Shown: positions 26,486 through 34,161 of the stretch, piece after piece
How positions within the stretch are numbered: the stretch's first letter is position 1
Layout: each line of letters starts with the position of its first letter
NCBI RefSeq assembly: GCF_004765605.1
Contig: NZ_SRLC01000001.1
Location: 186,001 to 250,000 of the forward strand
Reading direction: 5' to 3'
DNA: 64,000 nt
DNA from: Hymenobacter aquaticus
Lineage (GTDB): Bacteria; Bacteroidota; Bacteroidia; Cytophagales; Hymenobacteraceae
The notes under the pieces: model-generated
The model's input: only the letters and a program-made list of their open reading frames with translations
Database searches by the model: none
Told to the model about the DNA's origin: nothing
Made by a program: the position numbers and the translations under genes

Positions 26486-26839
26486 GTTTTTTTGCTCTAG
26501 TGGTTTTGCCTACTCTGACTGCTTTTCGGCTTCCGCATATTTTTTAAGCTGTACTTGATATGGATGCTTACTGGGTGGTTCCTGCTGGTCGTTCCGCGTA
26601 GTTGAGCTTAGGAAGAAAAATGGCGAGAAATTATATTTAGCAGTTGCTGATTGTATTTTATCCGCAATGCCGGCGCGGGCAATAGAGGCAATTCTATCCC
26701 GTAGGATGGCCTGGATATGCTTTCAAAGTCCGGAAAATGCGGGCGTAGTTTCAATACTCATTATTGAGTATTTTTTAAATAATAAATAGTACTTTAACGG
26801 CGGGTTGGAAGTAGGGCGACAATTTATTCCGGGATACCT
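26486..26839. other. AT-rich divergent intergenic region
   Basis: This 354-bp gap separates the small secreted-protein gene from the divergent PAS-LuxR gene. It holds one clear hairpin with a T-run (26753-26776) and otherwise AT-rich sequence without a recognisable promoter pair. Confidence 0.5.
26753..26776 (+). promoter_or_regulatory. Hairpin with T-run in the leader of the PAS-LuxR gene
   Basis: AATACTCA (26753-26760) pairs exactly with TGAGTATT (26765-26772) across TTAT, followed by T-rich sequence. It lies 64 bp upstream of the ATG. It could be an operator for a dimeric regulator (perhaps autoregulation) or a leader attenuator. Confidence 0.45.
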
Positions 26840-27625
26840 ATGCCACGAGTTGCCATTCCCTATTTGCCAGATTATCAGCTTCGGCTGCACGCGCCGGTGG
26901 CCAGCGTCTGGACCCCGGACTTATTTGATCATCCGGATGCCCCCCCGTCGCAGTTGGCCATGGAAGTAGGGCAGCGGCTGGCGTCGGCCATCTTACATAC
27001 CCAAGGAGTTTACGTGTACGACATCCGGGCCAAGCTCACCCTATTCGTGTCGGCTGGCGTGGAACGGATGTTGGGCTACCCCAGTACTGATTTTACGACC
27101 GACTTCCACTATGCCCTCATCCACCCCGACGATCTGCCCATTGTTACGGAGGCTTCCATTCTGGCCAACAAGTACGTGACCGAGCGCCTCGATGATCCGC
27201 TGTCCGGGCTGGTTTTTTCGGTGGATTACCGGATGCGGCACCGGCGGGGCCATTGGGTGCGGGTGCTGCGGCAGAATATTATCGTGGCGCGCGACACGAA
27301 CGGGGCGGTGGTGGGTCTGGCCGGGATTCTAACGGATATTACCGCTCATAAATCCACCAACGACGTCCGGTTTCATATGAACCGCCCCGACTTTGCCGCT
27401 TTCGTGCGTCGGCAGCAGGTAGAGTCGTTGCCGGAGCCGCTGAGCACGCGGGAGCAGGAAATCATGGGGCTGCTTCTGGAAGGCTTGACAAGCAAGGAAA
27501 TTGGTGAAAAGCTGTTCATCAGTCCTACTACCGTGCAAAAGCACCGGCAGAATATTCGGCTGAAAGTAGGCTCTCATAACGTGCACCAGCTGCTGCAACA
27601 CCTGGATGCGGCTACCGGCAGCTAG
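26840..27625 (+). CDS. PAS-domain LuxR-type transcriptional regulator
   Basis: A 261-aa protein. Residues 45-170 form a PAS fold-3 domain (GVYVYDIRAKLTLFVSAG, MLGYPSTDFTTDF, HPDDLPIV, MRHRRGHWVRVL, GILTDITAHK). Residues 195-255 are a LuxR/FixJ helix-turn-helix (LSTREQEIMGLLLEGLTSKEIG, then SPTTVQKHRQNI). It lacks a receiver or kinase domain, so the PAS domain itself probably senses a ligand or partner and controls DNA binding. Targets are unknown; the divergent small secreted-protein genes are reasonable candidates. It overlaps the convergent hydrolase by 4 bp. Confidence 0.85.
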   Translation: MPRVAIPYLPDYQLRLHAPVASVWTPDLFDHPDAPPSQLAMEVGQRLASAILHTQGVYVYDIRAKLTLFVSAGVERMLGYPSTDFTTDFHYALIHPDDLPIVTEASILANKYVTERLDDPLSGLVFSVDYRMRHRRGHWVRVLRQNIIVARDTNGAVVGLAGILTDITAHKSTNDVRFHMNRPDFAAFVRRQQVESLPEPLSTREQEIMGLLLEGLTSKEIGEKLFISPTTVQKHRQNIRLKVGSHNVHQLLQHLDAATGS

Positions 27626-28413
27626 GCATGCATTGCTAAATGGGTGGCAACCGCTGCAAAAATGGCATCCGGCTTGTCCAGGTGCAAAAAGTGTCCTGCG
27701 TCGGCAATAGTTGTTACCTGTGCGCCGGCAAACAGAGCAGGAACAGTAAACTCCAGGTCGTAGTCGGTGACGTAGCCGGAAGTAGCGGCCCGCACGAAAG
27801 AAGCGGGCTTGTTGCATCGACTGGGGGCCGTCAGGGCGGCCGCTAAGTCTTGGGTGGCGGCGGCTATGGCCGCCAGGTTTACGCGCCAGTACCACGGGCC
27901 TGCGGCCGGGCCCGCCAGATTCTGCAACACGTAGTGCCGGATGGCCGGCGGAATTTCCTCGGCCGCCAGCAGGGCCTCCGTCTGGGTGGGCCCGGGCAAG
28001 CCATCTGCTTCCAGACGGCGTAACACGGCAAGCAGGTGGTCAACGTACGTCAGGTCATCGGGGCCGGGTGACATATCCAGGCAAATGAGGCTGGCCACCC
28101 GGGCCGGGTAGCTCAGGGCCAGGCGCATGGCCACTTTTGCGCCCATGCTATGGCCGAGCAGCACTACTTCATCCGGTAAGCCAAGCGCATCAAGGAGCCG
28201 CAAAATATCCACCGCCATTGCCCGGATAGTATGGTCGGGAGCATGAAACGAGCGGCCGTGGTTACGTAAATCCACCAGGATAACCCGGTGGTGCAGCTCG
28301 CGGGCCCAGCGGCGGGCAAGCGCCTCCCATTCATCCGCCGAGCCCAGAATACAGTGCAGGACAACGATTGGTCGGTTGGGGCCCGGTAAGTCGATATAGT
28401 GTAGCAAAGGCAT
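27622..28413 (-). CDS. Alpha/beta hydrolase (YbfF-like esterase)
   Basis: A 263-aa single-domain hydrolase. It has an oxyanion region (IVVLHCILGSADEWEAL, with HCILGS where many relatives have HGLFGS), an early DLRNHGRS motif, nucleophile elbow GHSMGAKVAM, and a late His (DAGHFLHLDKP). This pattern matches YbfF-type acyl-CoA thioesterase/esterases. No signal peptide, so it is cytoplasmic. The start at 28413 (MPLLHYIDLPG) fits the family; an ATG at 28440 adds nine residues. Confidence 0.8.
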   Translation of the reverse strand: MPLLHYIDLPGPNRPIVVLHCILGSADEWEALARRWARELHHRVILVDLRNHGRSFHAPDHTIRAMAVDILRLLDALGLPDEVVLLGHSMGAKVAMRLALSYPARVASLICLDMSPGPDDLTYVDHLLAVLRRLEADGLPGPTQTEALLAAEEIPPAIRHYVLQNLAGPAAGPWYWRVNLAAIAAATQDLAAALTAPSRCNKPASFVRAATSGYVTDYDLEFTVPALFAGAQVTTIADAGHFLHLDKPDAIFAAVATHLAMHA

Positions 28414-28669
28414 CTGAAGGGGCTTGTTGGTGACGCACACGCGGACTGAGGTTTACTCAAGCTGCAACATGTTGGTAATATAATTATATGTTATATAAAT
28501 TATCCGGGTATGAAGTTCCGTCGGTAGCGGGAATTGTAGCAGTACACGCCTGAGTCGACATCCCCGCCTTACGCCGCCCCGCCGGGGTGCAACCCGCAAA
28601 ATCAGCCCGAAGACTTTATATTGCCGCCCGCCGCGCCGCTGCCGGCTTCACCATTCCGACCGACCCGCT

Positions 28670-29350
28670 ATGAAAAAAACGTATTACCCCTTGGGCGACT
28701 GGCGCCGCAACACGCTGCTCGTCGCCGCCGCGGCCAGTCTGGGCCTAGCGCTGCTGCCCGCCTGCTCCTCCGACTCCGGCTCCGATACGGAAGCCGCGCA
28801 GCAGGAATGGGGCAGCGGCAACGAAGGTAGCTACTCGGAGGGCGTCGTGACGGAAATGACCGAAACGTCGCCCGGCCAATGGAAAATCACGGCCGAGCGG
28901 CCGGCCGGCAAGGAGGAAGTAGCCGCCATTATGCGCCACTACGATGGCAAGATCGATACCCTGCAGGGAGCCGCCCTGCAACGCCAGATGCAGGACTACA
29001 GCCGGCAGTACCCCGAAAACCGGGTGGGCGGTACCAGCATGATGGACGTGCTGATGTGGAGCGGCATCGGCTACATGGCCGGCCGCTTCCTGACGCCCAA
29101 TCCGGGCTACTACGCCAATCCGGGCCTGGTGCAGCAGAACTCTCCCTGGCGGCAGCGCGTGCAAGGTGAGCGGGAGCGGGGTCGGGGCTTTTTCGGGCGG
29201 GGCTTCAGCGGCACGGCGGGGCGGCGCACGGCGTCGGGCATTCGGCCCAGCACGTCGGTATTTCGCTCCCAGGTGCGCAGCAGCGGCCCCCGCTTCGGGC
29301 GCAGCAGCGGCTTCGGCAGCCGGAGTAGCTCCCGCGGCTTTGGCGGCTAG
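28670..29350 (+). CDS. YgiB-like lipoprotein partner of an ATP-grasp enzyme
   Basis: A 226-aa protein with a lipoprotein signal (LALLPACSSDSG, Cys near residue 33). A short conserved-looking core follows (QWKITAERPAGKEEVAAIMRHYDGKIDTLQG), then MMDVLMWSGIGYMAGRFL and a Ser/Gly/Arg/Phe-rich tail ending SRGFGG. The position just before a glutathionylspermidine-synthase-type gene, and the low-complexity C-terminal half, recall the E. coli YgiB (DUF1190)-YgiC pair. Sequence likeness to YgiB is weak by eye; the pairing is the main argument. Confidence 0.55.
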   Translation: MKKTYYPLGDWRRNTLLVAAAASLGLALLPACSSDSGSDTEAAQQEWGSGNEGSYSEGVVTEMTETSPGQWKITAERPAGKEEVAAIMRHYDGKIDTLQGAALQRQMQDYSRQYPENRVGGTSMMDVLMWSGIGYMAGRFLTPNPGYYANPGLVQQNSPWRQRVQGERERGRGFFGRGFSGTAGRRTASGIRPSTSVFRSQVRSSGPRFGRSSGFGSRSSSRGFGG

Positions 29351-29356
29351 GCATCC

Positions 29357-30553
29357 ATGTACACTACTGCCATGATGAACCCGATTCAACTGTTGCCCCT
29401 GGCGGGCAACGTCGGTCCGGCCGTGCGCGCCCTGGGGTGGGAGTGGGCCGTGGAAGAAGCCTGTGAAAACTACGTGGCCCAGGAAGCCGTGCTGCTGCCC
29501 GAGGCCGAGGCCGACGCCCTGCTCAGCGCCGCCGACACCTTGTACGACATGCTGGTGCGGGCTATTCCCGATGCCGTGCCCGATGACCTGCTGCAGCTGC
29601 TGGCCATTCCGCCCGGCCTGTGGGCCGCCGTGCGCCACTCCTGGCACGACGACCGGCACTGGCACCTCTACGGCCGCTTCGATTTGGCCAGCACGCCCGA
29701 GGGGCCTAAGCTTATTGAGTTCAATGCCGACACGGCTACCAGCCTGCCGGAAACGGCCGTGGTGCAGTGGGCCAGCCTGATAGCCGCCCAGCAGGGCGAG
29801 GAAGACCGGCAGGCCAATGGGTTATTCGAAGGGCTGGAAGCCCAACTCAGCCACTGGCTCGGGCTAAATGAGGACCTGGACAGCTCCCTGCTGCTGGTGT
29901 ATTTGCCCGACAGTGCCGAGGATGAAGCCAACTGCGGCGTGGTGGCCGAAGCGGCCCGGGCCGCGGGGTTCAGCCGCGTGTACCTGTGCCCCGTCGATGC
30001 CATGCAGGTATCAGTGGTGGGCGAGGAGCGGGGCGTGTGGGCCGAGGCAGCTCCCGGCGAGTGGGTGCGGTTTGGCTTCGTGTTCAAGCTGGTGCCCTGG
30101 GAAATTCTGGCCGAGGAAGAGCCGGCCCTCACGGCCGACCTCAGCCAGCTGCTGCTCAGCCGCGATGTTATCGTTGCCAATCCGGCCTACACGCTGCTGT
30201 TTCAGAGCAAGGGGCTGCTGGCCTGGCTGTGGCAGGTGTATCCGCAGCATCCGCTGCTGCTGGAAGCTTCCCTGCAGGATTTGCCGGGCCGCCACGTGCG
30301 CAAGCCCCTGCTGGGGCGCGAAGGCCAGAACGTGGTGGAGCTGGACGGCAGCCGCCTCCTGCACGAGCAGCCCGGCGACTTTACCCACCAGCCCCAGGTG
30401 CGCCAGCGCTGGGTGGAGCTGCCCCGCGATGCGCAAAACCGGCGTTACCAGGCGGGCGTGTTCTGGGCCGGTGAGGCCTGCGCTATCAGCTTCCGCCGCG
30501 AAGCCGGCATTATCACCAACCTCTCGGAGTTCGTGCCCCACCTGCTGAGCTGA
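29357..30553 (+). CDS. Glutathionylspermidine synthase-type ATP-grasp enzyme (YgiC/YjfC-like)
   Basis: A 398-aa protein of the GSP-synthase preATP-grasp family. Typical motifs are GPKLIEFNADTATSLPET (substrate/Mg site), GFVFKLVPWEILAEEE, NPAYTLLFQSKGLLAWLW, KPLLGREGQNV (ATP-grasp lysine) and GVFWAGEACAISFRREAG. Family enzymes form amide bonds between peptides and amines; YgiC/YjfC lack the amidase domain and their substrates are unknown, as here. It starts 6 bp after the lipoprotein gene, so the two form an operon. Alternative ATGs at 29372 and 29375 are equally plausible. A strong terminator follows. Confidence 0.85.
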   Translation: MYTTAMMNPIQLLPLAGNVGPAVRALGWEWAVEEACENYVAQEAVLLPEAEADALLSAADTLYDMLVRAIPDAVPDDLLQLLAIPPGLWAAVRHSWHDDRHWHLYGRFDLASTPEGPKLIEFNADTATSLPETAVVQWASLIAAQQGEEDRQANGLFEGLEAQLSHWLGLNEDLDSSLLLVYLPDSAEDEANCGVVAEAARAAGFSRVYLCPVDAMQVSVVGEERGVWAEAAPGEWVRFGFVFKLVPWEILAEEEPALTADLSQLLLSRDVIVANPAYTLLFQSKGLLAWLWQVYPQHPLLLEASLQDLPGRHVRKPLLGREGQNVVELDGSRLLHEQPGDFTHQPQVRQRWVELPRDAQNRRYQAGVFWAGEACAISFRREAGIITNLSEFVPHLLS

Positions 30554-30572
30554 TTCGCAGCGGCACTCCCCC

Positions 30573-30624
30573 AACAAGCTCCTCCGGGCAGCCGTGTGCT
30601 GTCCGGAGGAGCTTGTTCGTTTTT
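30573..30624 (+). terminator. Rho-independent terminator after GSP-synthase-type gene
   Basis: Perfect 15-bp outer stem (30573-30587 with 30603-30617), a 15-nt loop region, then a T-run. Its base and tail match the terminator at 1532-1570. Confidence 0.9.
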
Positions 30625-30898
30625 AGCTGTGTTCTTTCGTGGAATAAGTTGCTTTTATCAGGTTGTTGAATGTTGGATAAGCATTGCAGTTACGTTCTTT
30701 CTGTGAGGCTCTTACCTTCCCTATTTCAGTATTATATAAACATTTGAATAAAATATTTTACAAAAACATGTCTGAAGTGCTTGTATTATTCTTTTAAATA
30801 ATTAAGTTTATTCAGCAAAATAGATAGCGGCTACTCTCATCGGCCATTTGCTTTGGTTTGATTCTCTCTTTTTTACCGCTCAGGAAAGCTACGTACCT
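30625..30898. other. AT-rich region upstream of the curli csgEFG genes
   Basis: About 270 bp of markedly AT-rich DNA between the terminator and csgE. It must contain the csgEFG promoter, but no exact TTG-N17-20-TAnnTTTG pair was found. Confidence 0.45.
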
Positions 30899-31540
30899 AT
30901 GGATACCCGTGACGTAACCCCGAAGAATGTAGAAACTGTAGCACCGGCTGCTCCCACGCCGCATACGTTGATGGTGTTGTGGTGGCGCCCCTGGATGATG
31001 GGGCTGGGCTGCTGGCTTGGGTTGCTATTGCTCGCCGGCAACAGTATAGCCCAGCAGCAACCAAACCCGGCGGCCCCGAAACCGGAAAAGGAACGGGAAA
31101 CGGCGCCCTTGCCCGCCAAGAAACTGGAAGAAGCCCTTCAGCTTCTGCTCAAAGCCACCGCCCGCGACAGCAGCCAGGTGGCTAACCAGCGCCGCCGGTT
31201 TCGGCCCACCGAAATCGAAGGTTTGGTAATGGACCAGACGATTACCAAGGTAGGCCACGATTTCTACGATGCCTTCTACGGCATGTGGGAAGCACCCGCG
31301 GAAGTAGGCGACTACACCATTATCATTCACGAAAAGCCCGCCCGGGGCACCAGCACGCTGGTATCGGTGGAGGTAAATGAAAATGAGCTGCTGGAGCTGC
31401 CGCTGCAGCCCAAAGCGGAAGTCATCGAAGAAACCGCCCAGTATGCCTTCGAGGTAGCCACCAACTTTCTGGTCCAGTCGCGCAACGACAGCAAGCACCT
31501 GGAGCTGCAAGGCGGCCGCCAGCCCCGGGAAGTATTCTGA
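30899..31540 (+). CDS. csgE: Curli assembly component CsgE
   Basis: A 213-aa protein whose C-terminal 120 residues match CsgE: IEGLVMDQTITKVGHDFY, then YTIIIHEKPARGTSTLVSVEVN and an amphipathic end (ATNFLVQSRND). CsgE is a periplasmic adaptor that caps CsgG and sends curlin subunits to it. Before that lies an unusual N-terminal extension of about 90 residues with one hydrophobic segment (about 27-48, ending SIAQQQ) and a Pro/Lys/Glu-rich linker. E. coli CsgE is about 129 aa. Start chosen at 30899; an ATG at 30848 is possible. First gene of csgE-csgF-csgG. Confidence 0.85.
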   Translation: MDTRDVTPKNVETVAPAAPTPHTLMVLWWRPWMMGLGCWLGLLLLAGNSIAQQQPNPAAPKPEKERETAPLPAKKLEEALQLLLKATARDSSQVANQRRRFRPTEIEGLVMDQTITKVGHDFYDAFYGMWEAPAEVGDYTIIIHEKPARGTSTLVSVEVNENELLELPLQPKAEVIEETAQYAFEVATNFLVQSRNDSKHLELQGGRQPREVF

Positions 31541-31569
31541 TAGCGTCTCACTCCTTACTATAGGCAGCT

Positions 31570-32007
31570 ATGAAACCAGTACTACTACGCGGATTTCTAC
31601 TGGGTTTTGGGGTGTGCGGCGCCCAGCTGGCCGCCGCCCAGGACTTTGTCTACGAACCCAAAAATCCTTCTTTCGGCGGGGGCAACACGTTTAACTACTC
31701 CTGGCTGCTGAGTTCGGCTCAGGCCCAGAACACCATTGCTGACCCGGCCACGTCTTCCCTGAGCAACCCGTTTCAGCAAGACCCGCTCAAGCAGTTCGAG
31801 CAAAACCTGAACCAGCAGATTCTGGGGCAGCTGGCCCAGCGCCTGATCGGCAACCAGCTGGGCAACCAAACCAAAGGCCTGCAGGAAGGCAGCTACTCGG
31901 TAGGGGCCTACAACATCAACGTGGTGCCGACCAACGGGGGCTTTTCGGTGCAGATAACCGACACTAATACGGGCAATCAGACCACCGTCACGATTCCCTA
32001 TTTCTAA
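31570..32007 (+). CDS. csgF: Curli assembly component CsgF
   Basis: A 145-aa protein with a signal peptide (AQLAAAQ). It shows CsgF features: mature N-terminus QDFVYEPKNPSFGGGN, which in E. coli inserts into the CsgG channel, a Gln/Asn-rich middle (FEQNLNQQILGQLAQRL), and a C-terminal beta part (VQITDTNTGNQTTVTIPYF). It couples curlin secretion to surface nucleation. It begins 29 bp after csgE and ends 19 bp before csgG, consistent with one transcript. Confidence 0.9.
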   Translation: MKPVLLRGFLLGFGVCGAQLAAAQDFVYEPKNPSFGGGNTFNYSWLLSSAQAQNTIADPATSSLSNPFQQDPLKQFEQNLNQQILGQLAQRLIGNQLGNQTKGLQEGSYSVGAYNINVVPTNGGFSVQITDTNTGNQTTVTIPYF

Positions 32008-32026
32008 TCCCTTTCCCGTCCCACCC

Positions 32027-33439
32027 ATGATCCTCGCTCTATGTCGTCGCTTGCTGCTGGGCTTTCTGGCAGTGGGCGGGGTAGCGGCCTGCGCCCCTTA
32101 CTTTCATCAGCCGTTTACCGGCGAAAAGGCCCGGCTGGGGGCCGATGTCCGCGGCAACCGGGAGCTGCGCGGCCTGCCCCAGCCCCGGGAGCGGATTGTC
32201 GCGGCCGTTTATAAGTTTCGGGACCAGACCGGCCAGTACAAGCCCAGCCAGAACGGCTCCAGCTTTTCCACCGCCATTACCCAGGGCGGCACCAGCATTC
32301 TGCTGCGGGCCCTGGAAGAGTCGCGCTGGTTTAACCCCATTGAGCGCGAAAACCTGGGTAACCTGCTCAATGAGCGCAAAATCATCCGCTCCAGCCGGGC
32401 CGAATACCAGGAGCAGACCGGCCAGCGCCAGCCGATGCTGCCCTCCCTGCTGTTCGCCGGCATTATTCTGGAAGGCGGCATTATTTCCTATGATGCCAAC
32501 GTGATAACCGGCGGGGCGGGGCTGCGCTATTTCGGGGCCGGGGCCTCGGGCCAGTACCGCCAGGACCGGGTCACGGTCTACCTGCGGGCCATCAGTACCA
32601 GCACCGGCGAAATCCTCAAAACGGTGTACACGTCCAAAACGATTCTGTCGCAACAGGTCGATGCCAGTCTGTTCCGCTTCGTCGACTTCAAGCGGCTGCT
32701 GGAAACGGAAACGGGCTTTACCTACAACGAGCCCACCGAAATGGCCGTGAAGGAGGCCATTGAAAAAGCAGTGGAGGCCCTGGTGTACGAAGGAATTCAG
32801 GAGCAACTCTGGACGCCCCAGAACGAAGCCGACCGCCACGGCCCCGGGATGCTGGCCTACCAGCAGGAAAAGCGGGAAAACCAGAACATCGACGTCCTGG
32901 GCCGCGAGCAGCACGACCGTCGGGGCACCTTCGGCGTCGGGCTGAGCGCCGCCACGGCCCGCTACAACGGCGACTTCAGCAACGCGCGGCTGCGGGCCGG
33001 CGGCGAGTTTACGCTTCGCTACGCGCCGACGCCCGCCAGTAAGTTTTCGGCGGCCATCAATCTGGGCCGGTTTGAGCTGGGCGCCGGCGAATTTTACCGC
33101 GAAACCTTCAACTATGCCGAGCTATGCGGCCAGTACCGCCTGTTTCCGCACGACCGGTTCACGCCGTACCTGCTGGCGGGCGCCGGCATCACCTCCCGCG
33201 ACCCTTCCACTGACCTTCGGGCGGTGCTGGGCCATATTACCACGGGACTGGGAATGGAATTTCTGCCCACCGACCGGTTTGGCATCAGCGTAGGGCTTGA
33301 CAGTCACTACTATATGACGGACCGACTGGACCATATAAAGCTAGGAAAATACAACGACTCCTACTGGTCAGCCCGAGTTGGGGCAGTATTCTACTTTGGA
33401 GCCCGCTCCGCAGGTACAGCCAAACGGGTTATTCCTTAA
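32027..33439 (+). CDS. csgG: Curli secretion channel CsgG with extra C-terminal barrel-like domain
   Basis: A 470-aa protein. Lipobox VGGVAACAP (Cys22) is followed by the CsgG core to about residue 290 (VAAVYKFRDQTGQYKPS, GGTSILLRALEESRWFNPIERENL, NLLNERKIIR, ISTSTGEILKTV). The core builds the nonameric outer-membrane pore for curlin. Residues about 300-470 form an added domain (GTFGVGLSAATARYNGD, FTPYLLAGAGITSRD, YYMTDRLDHIKLGKYNDSYWSARVGAVFYFG) with strand repeats like OmpA-type outer-membrane barrels. E. coli CsgG is 277 aa and lacks this. Third gene of csgEFG. Confidence 0.9.
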   Translation: MILALCRRLLLGFLAVGGVAACAPYFHQPFTGEKARLGADVRGNRELRGLPQPRERIVAAVYKFRDQTGQYKPSQNGSSFSTAITQGGTSILLRALEESRWFNPIERENLGNLLNERKIIRSSRAEYQEQTGQRQPMLPSLLFAGIILEGGIISYDANVITGGAGLRYFGAGASGQYRQDRVTVYLRAISTSTGEILKTVYTSKTILSQQVDASLFRFVDFKRLLETETGFTYNEPTEMAVKEAIEKAVEALVYEGIQEQLWTPQNEADRHGPGMLAYQQEKRENQNIDVLGREQHDRRGTFGVGLSAATARYNGDFSNARLRAGGEFTLRYAPTPASKFSAAINLGRFELGAGEFYRETFNYAELCGQYRLFPHDRFTPYLLAGAGITSRDPSTDLRAVLGHITTGLGMEFLPTDRFGISVGLDSHYYMTDRLDHIKLGKYNDSYWSARVGAVFYFGARSAGTAKRVIP

Positions 33440-33550
33440 TAGATTCGGAATATTTATACCAGTCTGTTAGGCGATAAGCAAGGATATCGGCTCATTACTT
33501 AACATATTATAACTATTACAATAAATATTTTAACTATAATTATTGTTGTG

Positions 33551-33581
33551 CTTGTATTTTACCTTTTTTAATATATATTTG
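33551..33581 (+). promoter_or_regulatory. Bacteroidota-type promoter upstream of the curlin genes
   Basis: CTTG at 33551-33554, 19-bp spacer, then TATATTTG at 33574-33581, which matches the TAnnTTTG -7 box exactly. A CCTCCGGAGG palindrome (33589-33598) lies just downstream near the expected transcription start. It would give a leader of about 570 nt before the curlin ATG. Confidence 0.55.
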
Positions 33582-33663
33582 TGTTATTCCTCCGGAGGGA
33601 ATAGTTTTTAGTGGTTTAATTACAAAATACCGCTTCCTTTCCAACCATTTCACAAAACCCACT

Positions 33664-33714
33664 ATGAAACAGAACAGCCCCACGGCGGCACTGGCCGCCA
33701 CTGACAGCAGCTAA
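33664..33714 (+). CDS. Possible 16-residue leader peptide
   Basis: ATG to TAA encodes MKQNSPTAALAATDSS. It sits about 75 bp after a good promoter and follows the AT-rich, CACAAAACCCACT-type leader often seen before Bacteroidota start codons. It may be a real small protein, a leader peptide for the curlin transcript, or the 5' stub of a lost curlin gene. Nothing in the sequence decides between these. Confidence 0.3.
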   Translation: MKQNSPTAALAATDSS

Positions 33715-33748
33715 TAGCTTCTGTCGCTCATACTTACTACGCTTAATT

Positions 33749-33859
33749 GGCTTTATAGGCCTGCTTATCCCAGGTAATATAAAGCTCTTCCACTTGTCGG
33801 ATTCGCTGCCTGTGCGTCAGCAGAAGTACCTCTCCGTTAGCAATCTTACGCAGTAGTTA
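33749..33859 (-). pseudogene. Possible C-terminal gene remnant
   Basis: The minus strand reads LLRKIANGEVLLLTHRQRIR, then continues QVEELYITWDKQAYKAN and a stop. It looks protein-like, but it follows directly on a TAA and has no start. The frame before that TAA also ends in SAWESLRNL, suggesting a decayed ORF. No family recognised; it could be chance. Confidence 0.25.
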
Positions 33860-34161
33860 AAGATTGCGCAGAGACTCCCACGCCGAAAGCGGCTGGGAAG
33901 GGAGTAATCCGGCTTCCCTGCTGGCACGGTCGTCCCGGTTACGGGTTCCGAATCCGTCAATACCCTTTGGTCGTACCGGACCTTCGCTCCGGCAACTGGC
34001 CCCGCTGCCTGATTCGCGGCATCCACCTCTAACAGTGCTTTCCTGCCTTCTCTGTTTCAAGGAGAATTATGGGCTTGCTATGCCTTTGGAGGGGCTGCGC
34101 GACCAGGCTGCTCACTCGGATTACCCAACTTATTTCCCTCTTATTCCAATCTTTTTTTTCC

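Larger units (their letters stand above)
33440..34161. other. Long leader/intergenic region between csgG and the first curlin
   Basis: 722 bp in two parts. 33440-33720 is AT-rich and holds a good promoter and a 16-codon ORF. 33740-34070 is GC-richer and contains an unlinked minus-strand reading frame (33749-33859) that looks like a gene remnant. No terminator is obvious after csgG. Confidence 0.6.

Noticed and set aside
33941..33960. tRNA-like T-arm (GGGTTCCGAATCC)
   Set aside because: There is an extra base in the loop and no acceptor, D or anticodon arm can be placed around it.
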